64,000 nt of DNA from assembly GCA_027924645.1 (NCBI GenBank), contig BSBN01001757.1:620001-684000 (forward strand). Direction: 5' to 3'. The stretch is from Cunninghamia lanceolata (Eukaryota; Streptophyta; Pinopsida; Cupressales; Cupressaceae). A program made the position numbers and the translations under genes. Below, piece after piece: positions 32,603 to 45,970 of this stretch. Each line of letters starts with the position of its first letter. The stretch's first letter is position 1. The notes below the pieces were generated by a model, which saw only the letters and a list, made by a program, of their open reading frames with translations, did not search any database and was not told where the DNA came from.

Positions 32603-35600
32603 TGTAACATCCCGCTACGCAACCCCGAAGGGTATGAGCCAAAAGAGGGTGAGAATATTTTTTTGAACACAAAGTGATAACATGCACATAATATGGTTGC
32701 CGATTCAGTAGATCGAAAACATAAATGGCCAAATGTACAACCCAAAGGAGAGGACTAATTGACCCTCCAGTGAAAACATTATTAAAACTACATTCACTTT
32801 AAAAAACCAAATTCAAATGTTTCTGATACCCATTTCCACTTTAAACATAGAACCATAATGATCATCAAAGAACATGCGGATCCAATACCAACACCGAAAA
32901 CCATAAGCCAAATTTGGAACAACATCACATTTCTTCTCCTTACTATAATTTACATCATGTCTCTCAAGAGAGTACAAATTACATAAAATAATAAACATAA
33001 ATACAATGGCATAGCCATGGATAAGATACAATAATTGATAAAACAAATACAAGAGAGAAGAGCTCCAACTGGTGCTCCAATAACCTAAACACAGTCCCTA
33101 ATGGCAGTGGCAATGCCTCCCAACCATGTGGACTCATAAGAGACTACCCCACCATGCTCAGAGATTGTCACAAGGCCCAAATATAAGAATAAAGGCAAGG
33201 AATACAATGGCCAACACTCACATCAATCACGGAGCAGACACAACACACAAAGCACAGTGCAAACATGGTAAACAACCCCACAAGCATAGTGACCTGAGGG
33301 GAATCTAACCACTCCTCAGATACTACTAAGGTATCATACCAAAGATAGTGTGAAAAATAGCCAACTATAACATGAAGAATGGGCATCCGTTAAAGCATAT
33401 CAATAGTGAAATTAAAAACCAATGAAATAGCTGTCAGAACAAAAATGTAGAACATCAACAAGCAAGTACAGATTGACAAATTGCTTGAAGAGAAGTCCAC
33501 TCATGCAAAACAACAACATGATGTATATAAGACACATGGACTAAATGATAAATTACCTCAAAGAATGAGATCTCATAAAAGTTAAAATAGTAACACATAC
33601 TCACCATTGAAGTTGACAAGTATAAGCAATTGGAGTGTACAATAATCAGGCTTCACAACATTAACTAGGAGCTCCCAGCCAGCTGGAACAGGAAATAGGC
33701 ATGAGAATAGAAGGGCAGTGTGCCTCAAAACATATTATTGTTTCAAAGATAGTATGCCAGTTTGTAAACATAACAAGACACTCAAACAATTGACAGAATG
33801 CTCCCAATATGATGGTCTTTCACAACATAAAATGATTGCAGATACAACAAGATACATTTATTTTCAACATCATACAACTATCAAGAAAAATACAAATGGA
33901 TGGCGTAAAGCCCAAAACCCCAACAACAGGGTTGTAATAGTGCCCAAGACTGACATTAAAAGCCTCAAAAAGTATGGCCTCAAGGGGACAAGGAATGTAA
34001 GAAGAAAAACCCAGACACATGATCTATTTTACAAAATAATTCAAGAGATGAGGTCACATGGATTGCAATGATTGCAGGTTATACACTAAATGGATCTCTT
34101 AAAAAGAATTTAGAAAACTTTTAAGTAAAAGAAATTTGATTGTTAGATGGCTTCCAATCAAATGAGACATGAGAGACAATCAGACTCTAATATAATGACT
34201 TGTCACCCCCCTATCCTTAGCTTAAAAAAATAAATTATATCACAAGCTTGGATTTATGCGTTGGCTCCTCTATGTATCTTCAATTATTGTAGACCTAAAA
34301 TTTTAAGTATGCCAAAATAGGAGCTTGGTAACAAGGTTTGATCATCCATCAAAACATAGACAAGCCACTTGAACTGTCTGACATAATGCCTCAAAGAGTT
34401 GTCATCTCAAGGAATGTAACATTTGCAGGATATGCACATAATAGACTGATTAAAAAGGCTTAAGAGAATTTTAAGCAAATGTGGTTGGTAGATGTAAATC
34501 CAATTTCCACCACTACTACCAGCATATACCATGCCTGTGAAAAAATGGAGCTTTGAAATAGGATACGGATATCCATCTATGCATAATGGGAGGAAAATAT
34601 TTGTTAAATGCCATAGTAGTAATTGCCATAGTAGACAAGTATGCTAAATGTATAAACATAGACAAGGCAGGTGAACTCTTTGACTGAATTCCCCAAAGCG
34701 ATACCCTCTCATGGGATGCACCAATTGTAAGATACATAGAAAATGGATTTGTTAAAAAGCCTTTAGAAACTTTTAAGTAAACACCACTGGCGGGCATAAA
34801 GCCAATTTCCTAACCCTTTGCTAGCATCCTTGCTACCTACACTAGAATGGTGATGTGGAATAGGGTATGGATGTTTGTCAAAGCATGAAGGATAGAGGAA
34901 TTTTGCCAGATCTTGTAGCTACAACTGCTTTGGTAGAAACATGCAAAATTGTTGAAGCATAGACAATGTAGGTGACCTATTTGGTTAGATGCCTTCGTGG
35001 CCTGCTCTGATAGCCACTCATGAATGAGATAATCATGGACAGTATAAACCATTTAACATAACAAATGGTCCAAGGGACAATAGCATGCAGATTAAACAAG
35101 GAAAAGTTTAGTGTTTGAGTTCTAACATTCATGAAATTACTATTTGTTTCACACTCCTGAAATGGAGGGTATACAACAAAGTATGGACAACCATTAATCA
35201 TGATATAGAGAAGAACACATGAAGACATAGAATCAAATAAAAACTACCCTAGACACCGTGGATTGGTAGAGAGGATACCAAACATGCCTAGAAATTGCAA
35301 AGATTGTAGAGAGTAGAGTATGTCTAGCAACTTTCTCCTCTCACATCTCCGAATCCCTAGCTTCTTCCTTGTTTTCCTCCAATTTTTAGCAGAAGCACCC
35401 ATGTGTGCATAATGAGAGGTGAAAATGAAGTATATACCTTTTTACTTTGTTTTCTTTCTCACTTAATATTTTATTTCTACCCCCAAAGTCAATGAGGAAA
35501 GATATGAATATAACTCAGAAATATAGTTTAGAGACCAATTAATATAAGACCAAAACTAACCTATCACCAGAGATCATGCAAAATACATCACTATGACCAC

Positions 35601-36204
35601 AATAAATACTAACTTAAATCAGCAATATGACATACCAAAATAAACCACATAATAAATTAATGCAAAACTATAATAAAATACCGTCAACCCGTAACAGAAT
35701 ACCTCTACAACTAATATTGGCAGCTATATAAGACCAGAAGGGCAATCCAAACATTACCGTAGGGTAACCGAAAGGTAAACACATATTATTGAATCACTGC
35801 ATTGACCAGGTGTAGTGGGCTAGGCTAGGGAACGTTTGGCCTATGACTATCTCTAGTAACCACCATCAGGGAATGAGAGTACGCTTAGGGTTGTGAATCT
35901 AGGTGGAGTTGATACACAGTACTTGCATCACTTCAATCACATGTCAAAGAACATGTGCATATATCATATAATATCTAAAGCATCAATGTACATCAGGAAG
36001 AGGGTCATGACATCGTAAGCCTCTTGAATATGAGTGTTATGACACCATCTCTTTCCTATCCATAATCATATAAAAGTAATGATATCAATATATAAACATG
36101 TGAGCATGTAATCCAGCATGATAACTAGTCATGTCAACACCATAATAGTATCAGAATCCATCAAGGAAAAGCAACAACAAAATACAAACACAGGGGTTGT
36201 TGCA
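32603..36204 (-). repeat. 3' LTR of element E
   Basis: 3602 bp, TGTAACATCCC...GGTTGTTGCA on the plus strand. About half (33640-35330) is degenerate PPR sequence. Confidence 0.92.
33640..35330 (+). pseudogene. PLS-class PPR gene remnant inside the 3' LTR of element E
   Basis: Plus-strand frames show a chain of PPR repeats, antisense to the element. Near 34043-34120 DEVTWIAMIAGYTLNGSLKK is readable. From 34309 one frame with few stops gives DIMPQRVVISRNVTFAGYAH, NRLIKKA, then NFKQMWLVDVNPISTTTTS and YHACEKMEL. Near 34601-34800 a frame gives IVDKYAKCINIDKAGELFD, IPQSDTLSWDAPIVRYIENG and FVKKPLETFK. The ~35-residue spacing and the VSWNAMIAGYAQNG-like and KPNSTTFASILPACAKMG-like blocks are typical of land-plant organellar RNA-binding PPR proteins. 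No DYW motif is evident. Stops and shifts show it is not functional. The same sequence is in the 5' LTR (55624-57090). Confidence 0.82.
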
Positions 36205-36235
36205 TCCTACCCCCTAGGACTTGGCTTACTCCTGG
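36205..36235 (-). other. Polypurine tract and terminal codons of element E
   Basis: The minus strand reads FQE, stop, AKS, stop, followed by CTAGGGGGTAGGA directly before the 3' LTR. This parallels DFQEEVQS-stop plus AGGGGGGAGGA in element A and REEVQV-stop in element D. Confidence 0.72.
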
Positions 36236-39200
36236 AAGCCTACAATATGCTAAGATGCAGCCATAGCAAACATTAGTCCATAAAATTCAATATAAATATA
36301 AAATTCAATGTGTCACATTCCTTTTGATATACACAATTACATGCAATATGTCCTAGTACCCAAGTTAAGAAGAGGCAAGACAGTCAATTTCATATAAAAC
36401 ATACATTAGCATATAACAATTTTCTCTAATCAAAATAAAGAATGATGCCATAACATTCAATTTTCTCAAGAATGATTATCTCAAACTGCCAATTATTTGC
36501 TCACAACCATCAATTTTCACATATATGCTAGCATAAATCACATAAGCTTCTCATAATTTATAGGAAGTTGCACTTTCAAGACATAAAAATTTGAATTCTC
36601 TAACTTTTATATGCCATCATCTCTAAAATGGAGCACACAAACACACATATACATAATTTAAACCTCAGATTTCATAGCATGAATGACATCTCTTTAGATA
36701 TAATGCAATAGTTTGTCACTTGTCAAGGCATAATGATGTGATTTTGTTCTGTACTATATTTTATTATGCAACCACATACATGACAAATTGTACAACCCAC
36801 ATATACATACATACTCATTCACATCACAAGGCTACATTAAGGGTTCATGTGTATGTCGTAGTACCATCCATATCTAATTAAATCCATGAGTCCATAACTA
36901 ATAACCATGTCCAATATCCATATCCATGAGTCCATAACCAATAACCATGTCCAATATCCATATCCATGTGTCTTGATGGCATTGACCCATGTATTGAGCC
37001 CTTCCATACAAGCCACAATGACATATCTCTTATTTGTGTAAGGGTTTTAGCCTCCAAGAGATAGTCAAACAATAGCAAGGTAGTGAATTAGAGCTTAGAA
37101 CAACTCGCACATACCCCCATCCTTAAGGGTTTCCCTGCATCTACTTCCTCGTATACACTCAAATGGGTGGAACTCACCATACCCGATGAGGAATTACATC
37201 ACAACACAAGACCAGCATTTGAAAACAAAAAAGTTAATTAGTTTAGCCACCAAGAATATAAATAATGAAGCATAAATCTCAATTCCAACAATAAAATAAG
37301 AAAAATGCACATAGTTTCAATAATAAATCAAATGTAATCACAAGAGTTACATGCCAAGAAAATCATCCATGGATAAACCAATACAAGGAAGATAAACCAA
37401 AGTGTTGGTCCTCACAAGCAAAGTAAAAGTCACCAATATCCAAAAAGAAGATTCACAATCTTTGAAATATACACATTAAAACACTACATGACTATCACTA
37501 GTCACCACATGAGGAAGGAGGAAAACAAGCATGACTGCCTCCACAGTCCTTCATGTGGGCCAACTCATGCAACCTCCACATGGAAAGGTATTGTGCCAGA
37601 ACCTCTAGGTCACATACCTCATGCGGCACGACCGTGCATGGTATACACCAAGTGGAGAAAGCACACAATGGTTGTATACCGCATGGTAATATCCTCCTCA
37701 TAGGAACATCCTGCATAGTGTTTACTCATGAAGAAAGCACGTGGGGCTACACATCGAGCCAGAGGTGTACATGGATAGATTCCACTCGCATGCCAACTGA
37801 TTGGAATCGAGGCAATCTTGAGTGAACCCTCTACTCTCTGCTAGCACTCACTCCGCACTGCACAAGTAGGAACATATCATGTATTTATATTGCTCCTTCA
37901 TGTATCTATGTATGTGGCATCATGTCCTCAAGCTCAGCTCACTACCATTAATGGCATGACATCATCACCAGCACTATGTTAGAACATTAGTGGGGTGTGG
38001 CATCATATCTAAGGTATCATGTCAGGAGACGAGCAATACAGAATACCTCATAGCATGGGATAACATCCATCCACACATGCTGGAGCTCATATACAATCAC
38101 ATTAGGGTAAGATCATAGCTATCATAGGTGTTCATATCATAAACCAACGTCATCCTCAAGAACTGTGGAGATTAGGCTAACACTGTATGAACCAAGTATT
38201 TGGTCCATTAATAAGGGGAAGTAGTGAGTACTTTCCTGGGAGGTTGAAATGATCATCATAATTTCTTATCACCATTATACATACGTCGTGCAATTCCCTC
38301 CCAAGGAAATTTGTTGCTGCTACTACCCCTCCACAAATTGACTTATCAAGAACCCTCATGTTGGTAATCAATAGGGTGACAACAAGAAAGCACATAGGTG
38401 GTATGATTTTCTCCCATACACATAATCCCAAAAAGACCCTCCATGGATGGGTACATAGTATCACCATCCCATGGGTACACATCTCAAGCATTGGTTATTC
38501 ATAACACTCAGCAAGAGCACATTACTAGATGTTGACATCACAGGGACTACAATCACATTTTCTCTTACCCAGGAAATACCATAGCCCACATATGACTATG
38601 CAACATGATGCAAAATATACAACTTTACCAAGTAATAAGTACTCCCAAACACCCATACCAATTTTCTCTTTTCACAAGGGAAACTCCTTTACCCATAACA
38701 TCATAGATTCACTTGCAATGCTTTCAACATAACACAATAGTGCATGAACATGTATAGCATCATCACTACCATCTTTACATTAGTGCATAAACATAAGTAA
38801 TATCTTCACAATCGTCCTTACATTTACTTCTATATTTACATAATGATATACATCTCATTTTACACCCATTACACTCTCATCTCATAATAACACATAATGC
38901 AACATCATATTCCAAGTCACAATAATACCATTCCTTCACAAGAAAATGAGAACTAGAAATACAATTAAATGAGTTTGGTAAAGGAACCCTAGTCATTTCT
39001 CAACATTCACATCCATACATATAAACATAAGTAACCTCAGATATGTCAATGGCATTCAATGGCTCACTCAAAGCAAGATATACAACATTCTTATTAACTT
39101 GGCATTCATTATTTTCAGTTTACATTAAAACCACAATGCAATTGAGGAGATCAAATTTCATCAACAAGATATATCCAGTAAGCAATTATCATCCTTGTTT

Positions 39201-40108
39201 AAGTTCATTAAGCAAGGAGGCACTAATTAACATATAATCACTTTCAATACATAACCATAATAGCATAAGGTCCTCTTCACTCCTATCTCACTAAATCTTT
39301 TACTTGTTGCAATTCTAACATACTAATTAAATCCATATACCATTATTCTAACATCTTGTCAACTATTGACAACTACGAAGAGGAGAGAAAGATAGATTTC
39401 ATCTCAAGTCAAGACATTACATGCCATCCAACATTCATCATACAAACATGCAAATTCTACTTAGAGGAAGTTTAAGGCACCATTAATACACCAATTACTT
39501 CAATTAGCAACTAAAGAATGATAAATATAGTAATCTAGCACATCAAGAGGTTACAAGCGAAATTTGGTCACATCACACTAATTTTAGCAACCATAGATCA
39601 CTTACAAGAAAGCATGCAACATTCATTCTAATCTATCAATATCCACAAACATCTACATACATTCATCCTTTACATCTATAATACAAGAATGGAATTACAA
39701 GAGCAATTGATGACAAATTAGGGTCATCTCATTTACTAGAAACATAAAGGAAGACACAAGAAGAGCATGTCCAAGCAAGGGTAATTAGGCAACCCAAGTT
39801 ACCTTCAACACACAAACACACAAGGCAGAACATTCCTACCCCCATTTTATAACATGGGAGAGTGATCACTCTTAACCATGGGAGACTCTCAACCAAGGTC
39901 AACACTCTAGTCCCATTAAGGTATGGCAAAGAAGGCTATTTCCTCCACAATTTCTAAGAATGTGGCTGTAACTTAACCCACTAATGCCATGCTAAGGCAT
40001 GCGAGCAATCAAGACTATAAAAACAATATAACAAGCTCACTCCACACACACCAAACACAACGGAACATAGAAGACTCAAATATGCTAGAGCATCCGGTGT
40101 GTGAACAT
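36236..40108 (-). other. Interior of element E, non-coding
   Basis: About 3.9 kb without recognisable gag or pol on either strand. Minus-strand open frames (37498-37716 and 38177-38491) have no known motif. A 44-bp tandem duplication with core ATAACCATGTCCAATATCCA lies at 36884-36972. Confidence 0.6.
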
Positions 40109-40124
40109 GGTCTCTAATACCATA
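40109..40124 (-). other. Decayed primer-binding site of element E
   Basis: The minus strand reads TATGGTATTAGAGACC next to the 5' LTR: the Met-tRNA complement with C to T at the seventh position of TGGTATC. Confidence 0.72.
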
Positions 40125-40471
40125 TGTAACATGTTACTATGCAACTCCGAAGGGTATGAGCCAAAAGAGGGTGAGAATATATTTTTTTTTAACATAAAGT
40201 GATAATATGTGCATAATATGGTTGCCAATTTGGTAGATCGACAACATATATGGCCAAGTATGGGCGAATGTACAAATCAAAGGAGAGGACTAATTCACCC
40301 ACTAATGAAAACATTATTAAAACTACATTCATTTTAAAACACCAAATTCAAATGTTCCTAATACCCATTTCCACTTTTAAACATAGAGCAATAATGATCA
40401 TCATAGAACACATGGGTCCGATACCAACACTGAAAACCATAAGCCAAATTTGGAACAACATCACATTCCTT

Positions 40472-40647
40472 GCTAAGTTTGGGGCGACTAATAGCCCATA
40501 GTTCCTTGTTTCTATTGTTTTTTATTATCGTTGTTGTTGTTCTTGAGCTATTTATCTATTGTTTCTGGCTCGTTAATGCCCTGATGCCTGGGGGGTATTT
40601 TGTTAAAGGGATCCAGACCCTCTTTTCCAACTGAACTAATCAAAAAT
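40472..40647 (+). mobile_element. LINE 3'-end fragment, 176 bp
   Basis: Matches the last part of the LINE at 24221-28387, from AAGT(T/A)TGGG(G/A)CGACT through the GGACCCTCTTTTCC-like tail and ATCAAAAA. A 12-bp duplication flanks it: ATCACATTCCTT (40460-40471) and ATCACATTTCTT (40648-40659). The 3' LTR of E has the unoccupied site at about 32927. It contains only the last few codons of the extra LINE frame. Confidence 0.9.
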
Positions 40648-43530
40648 ATCACATTTCTTCTCATTACTATAATTTACATCATCTCTCTCAAGAGAGTATA
40701 AATTACATAATATAATAAACATAAATGCAATGGCATAGCCATGGATAAGATACAATAACTGATAAAACAAATACAAGAGAGAACATCTCCAACTGGTCCC
40801 CAATGGTGGTGGCAATGCCTCCCAAGCATGTGGACTCATAACAAACCACCCCACCATGCTTGGAGATAGTCACAAGGCTCAAACAATAGAATAAAGACAA
40901 CGAATACAAGGGGCAACACTCACATCAGTCACGGAGCAGACATGACACACAAAGAACAATACAAACATGGTAAACAACCTCACAAGCATAGTGACACGAT
41001 GGGACTCTAACCACTCCTCAGATACTACTCAAGGTACCACACTAGAGATAGTGTGAAAAATAGCCAACTATAGCATAGAGAATGGGCATCCGTTAAAGCA
41101 TATCAATAGTGAGATTAAAGACCAATGAAATAGCTACCAGAGCGAAAATGCAGAACATCGGCAAGCAAGTACAAATTGACAAATTGCTTCAAGAGAAGTC
41201 TACTCATGCAAAACATAAACATGATGCATATACCACATGTGGACTAAATGATAAATTGCCTCAAAGAATGAGATCTCATAATAGTTAAAATAGTAACACA
41301 TACTCACCATTGAAGTTGACAAGTATAAGAAACCAGAGTGTACAAGAATTAGGCTATAGTACCCCTCCTCGATGCATCCATTATGGCAAGAAGATATAAT
41401 TTCATATTCTGGTTACTATAGTTTTATGATGAGACATTATATGTTGGCTCTATTATCATTTGACAATGACTATGGTTATACACATATCCTTTTTTGATCC
41501 ATATGATATCTTCTAGATTATGGGTTATACCTTAGGATAATGGATCATGTTATTTTGTTGAGTTGTAGTATGGTTTCATTCCTTGAGATATAGTGCAGGG
41601 ATTTGTATATATATGGTTCATGAATTATGTCACTCTTTGTTACATGGTATTTCACCTATTAATAGAAAACATGTTGCTTAGCATCAATGTTGTATTGATT
41701 TTCATTATTCATGTGATAGAGATATTTTAGGTGCTTTGTGATTAACTGGATTTATCTTGTGCATGAAATATCCTTATTATGGTGTAAAAGAATAAGTTAT
41801 ATGAGTATATATGAAGTAATTAATTGTTAAATTATATTACTACTTTGGCTATTGTTATCGTAACTAACAATGTGTAGATGAGTGTGCAGGTATTTGTTAG
41901 CCAATGGAAAACAGGGAAAATATATGGGGGCCATATTATGTGTAACCAGTGAGCAGACCATGTTCTCAGGAGAGACTTGGGTCCCCTATGTTGTGATATG
42001 TGTGGACATGTATTGTGGTTGTCCTTGTGTCGGGATATGTATCTCCACATGTCGTGATTGTTGTTGAATGTGGTTGTCATGTGTTGCGTAATCCACAATT
42101 AAGTTTGTTTTCTTTTATCCTCTTATTAAAAGTGTAAAATAGTTAAATAGGCACCTAGGTCATAATATTTAACATTAAGGACCTAGGTTATGGTCTAGGT
42201 GCTTTTTGGATGACAAATTTGCAAAAAATATTAAGTTTTTAAAATTCTAATTTTCATCCAAAAGAGAGTGACGAAAATTAAGGGGGCTGATGAGTCATCA
42301 GGTATGGTGTTGTGTAAGGGAATCATGAACTTTAAGTAAAAGAGAAACAAGTCTCTAGAAAAGGGACAAGTGTCTACCTCAGCATGGAAAGAGTTGAAGG
42401 TTCTATTAAAATTTTTATTTAAAAGTAAGGAGGGCTATTTTTATTTCTTCTTCTACTTCCCTCTCTATCTCTAGATCACCATCTACAGTAACTACTTCGT
42501 GGCTTACTGGACTTCTTCTATGGGCTGGGAAGGGTAAATCATCTACCTAGACTGCTTGGCTGTTGAAAATGAGTAAACTAGAGGAGAATGAGATATGGGT
42601 AGATTTAAGCCATCCCTCTGGAAATTCTTAAAAGTGGACAAGGTAGGCATCAATCCTTTAATTTATTATTGATGTTGGTTTTCAAATTAAGCTAGGAAAT
42701 AATTTATTTGTTCTATGCTGAAGAAATTGTGTGTGATGTGTTGTGTAGTCTTGTGTATACGGGAAGTGAATATATATGCAAGGAAATTGTGTCAAGATTG
42801 TGGAGTGTGATACTGGGTGAATCCAATTGTGCTTTGTTAATAATGGAATGACCAAGGAAAAATTAGGAAGAGATGTTTGTGGAAATGTTTTTTGTAAAGT
42901 CTATTTGTTGTTGTTGCAAAGTTGTGTTGAGGTGCTGATTATAAATGTTGTGTGAAATTGTGTTGTTGCTATTGCAAAATTGAGTGTTATTTTCAGACTG
43001 TTTTACCTAGTCCCCGTGTATTTTTCCCAAGCTTCAGGGTGGGCATCTATTGCCGTAAGTTGGGAGGTGAGCATCCCATTGGCTGAAGTCTAACTTATGT
43101 TTTAGGTTTTAGCAAGTTGCAGGAAAAGATATGAGTGTGACTAACCAAGAGTATATGTTACTAAGGAACAAGAACATACATGTGGGAGTTAAAAACTCTG
43201 CACCATCCCTAGATTAAGGGAGGTCAATGTCCTATGAAGATGATTATTTAGAGAAGAAATTTAGGGCATATGTAATGTATAATAGAGCAGTGATTCTTCT
43301 ATACAAAATTGTGTTTGAACTAGCCTACCATTGATACTAAAATGATCATTAAATTTAGGAAGTTACCTACTGTAGGGAAATTGTATTAGGATATTGTTGC
43401 ATATACATTTGGAAAAGGAACACTTTTTTTAAATTATTGATGACATTCATTAAATGGGTAATTGGACTTCACTTAATAAGAGAAATGTGGCAGTATAGAA
43501 AGAAGTATAAATATCTCATCTCTCTTGTAA

Positions 43531-43540
43531 TTTATAAAAG
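43531..43540 (+). promoter_or_regulatory. Candidate TATA box in the 5' LTR of element D
   Basis: TTTATAAAAG after a TCTCT-rich stretch; conserved in the 3' LTR at 52469-52478. It lies about 2.2 kb into the LTR. Confidence 0.5.
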
Positions 43541-43989
43541 GAATCAGGAAGAAGTCAATTTATTCCTTGAGGATTAAATGCATGATAACCCTGTTATATT
43601 TTAAACTGGGCTTTATTCATTTTATACCTGCACTCAAATAGATTTAAAAAGGAAGAAAAAAAATAGAGAACAAGCAAGTTGCATTTACATAGATAGGGCC
43701 ATCTTTCAATTCCTACATGAATATTTGTAGAGAAAAAAAAAGGATCTGGGAAGGAACTATTAGACGGTTAGAACATGTTCTTTTAGAATTCTTCTATGAA
43801 TCAGACTATACAACCGTACATGTATTCAAATTAGCTGTTGCACCACAAAATTCTATTAGTGAAATAGAGAATAGCAATGTAATACCAGAATACCCCCTAA
43901 GTAGTCATATCTTCCATATGGGGTTGGGATCCACTCTCTACTGTAAAATAGAGAGATCAGAAAACTCAAAAAAAAAAGAAAGAAAATTA

Positions 43990-44520
43990 AGAAACTGTGT
44001 TTGCTCAGCATTGGACAAGAGTAGGGATAATGAGAGAATCTAGGTTGTGGGGTGTGGTTCTGTATAAGAACAATAGCTTCTCTACCCATGATGCCATTTT
44101 CTGGTGACTTTTCCATCATTTGGACCTGCACATAAAAATAAAAAGAAAAGAGATAAATAACTAAGCTTTCACCATTTGGGCATCGACAAACGTAACTATT
44201 AATTGAAGGATCTCTAAAATACAAAAGAGAGGACTAAAGGAAATGAAGGAAAACAAGGGGGAGACCCCCATCTCATGTGGATATCACTGCCTTCATACTG
44301 CCCTCCTGCATCTACACCCAATATGCCTTCCTGAAAATATCAAACATATTTAATCAAAATTATCAGGGAATCTTCAAAAAAAGAAAAAGCAAAAGCAAAG
44401 GAAAGAGCTTACATGCCTGACCCTATTGATCTACTTGTATGGCTATGTATTTTCATGGCTGCCATTGTATTCACTCTAGCTTGTTTGTGCCCATGGAAAC
44501 CCTAAAGCGGTGGCAGGGAA
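43990..44520 (-). other. Possible captured, intron-bearing host gene fragment in the 5' LTR of element D
   Basis: On the minus strand CCGCTTTAGGGTTTCCATGG (about 44494-44513) looks like a plant 5' leader, followed by a short frame MAAMKIHSHTSRSIGSG and a donor-like GTAAGCTC (about 44408-44415). Acceptor-like sequences ATATTTTCAG and TTTTATGTGCAG precede possible exons, one with DPSINSYVCRCPN near 44160-44215. The 3' LTR copy at about 53000-53390 keeps some of these signals but has lost one donor and one acceptor. No protein family is recognised, so this remains tentative. Confidence 0.3.
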
Positions 44521-45409
44521 GATGTGATAGTAGGAAGAAAGGAAATAAGTTTTTAGGGCATCTTCTTTTTGGGTTAGGGCTGCCTACAACATTTTCCTTA
44601 TTTTATTTAATTTCATGAAAAAGTGTGGACAAATATTAGATTATTGCAGAATTTTATATTTGCGGTTTGAACTTTTATCTTGAAGATACATATACATATA
44701 CTGATTTTTAGCCGACGGGCTTAGGTATGTGAGCATGATAGAGCTCAGAATTTTAATTCTCACACCAGTAAATCTCCTTAACCCATCCCTATTATATTGG
44801 CATAATTTTCCTTGAACCTTCTTTTGGGTGTGAGAGTTAGCTACATGTATTACTCTAACTAATATTGTTTTATAATTTTAAGGCAAGACTCGTTGCATTC
44901 ACACCAGCCTTTACCTTAGAACAAACTTTAATATGTTAAGGAGCTTCTTTTCTAAAGTTTAATATTATACTAGAGCTTCTTTTATACCCAGCCCACACTT
45001 TATTACTTACGGCTCCTTCTGATTTCTTTTTCTTTATCACTTGTTTGATTTCTCCAAAGAAATTTATTTAGTTTAATATGAACTCATATAGGAATGCAAT
45101 CATTTAGCAATTGACTAATACTTAAATAAAACATTCTTGAGCTCTAACACAATGTTTTTTTTTAAATTCAGATGGTTTAAAACACACTTTTTTTATGAAT
45201 GGAGATCTCATGTTGTTGTATCATATATTATGTATTGGATATTTATTCTTTTGCTGCATGCTGATTTTAAAATCTTGCCTTGCAATTTGGTAGTTTAAAG
45301 ACTTGAGTGTGTATTATGGGTTTGGGATTGTTCTTATACATGTGATTATTCTACCTTAATTAAATAAAAATCATAATCTTTTCAGTTTTATTCATAAGCG
45401 TGTCAATAC

Positions 45410-45970
45410 TATACTCATTGTTATCCATTTTTAGTCACATAAAAATCAATATGTTGATGTATATATATTTTTTTACTTTTTGAAAACTACTTAAGTTTTA
45501 TTTAAATATTGTTATCCATTTTTAGTCACATAAAAATCAATATGTTGCTGTATTTTTTTTTTTTTTTACTTTTTGAAAACTAAAGTTTTATTGAAATATT
45601 GTTATCCATTTTTAGTTACATAAAAATCAATATTTTGTTGTATTTATTTTTTGTACTTTTTGGAAACTACTTAAGTTTTATTGAAATATTGTTATCCATT
45701 TTTAGTCACATAAAAATCAATATGTTGTTGTATTCATTTATTTTTTACTTTTTGAAAACTACTTAAGTTTTATTGAAATATTGTTATCCATTTTTAATCA
45801 TTTTTAGTCATGTAAAAATCATTATGTTTGTTGCATTTAGTTTATTTTATTTTATTTACTTTTTGGAAACCACTTAAGTTTTTATTGAAATATTGTTATC
45901 CATTCTTAGTCACGTAAAAATCATTATGTTGCTGTATTTATTTTTTTACTTTTTGGAAGCTACTTAAGTT
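45410..45970. repeat. 90-bp minisatellite, six copies
   Basis: GTTATCCATTTTTAGTCACA recurs at 45420, 45511, 45601, 45691, 45783 and 45895, each followed by AAAAATCAATATGTTG and ending in ACTTAAGTTTTATTGAAATA. The 3' LTR has about five copies (54410-54860). Confidence 0.88.

Noticed and set aside
33126..33308. Short plus-strand frame in the LTR of element E as a small gene
   Set aside because: It lies in LTR sequence with no motif, and the matching place in the other LTR (about 40826-40990) is not conserved as a frame.
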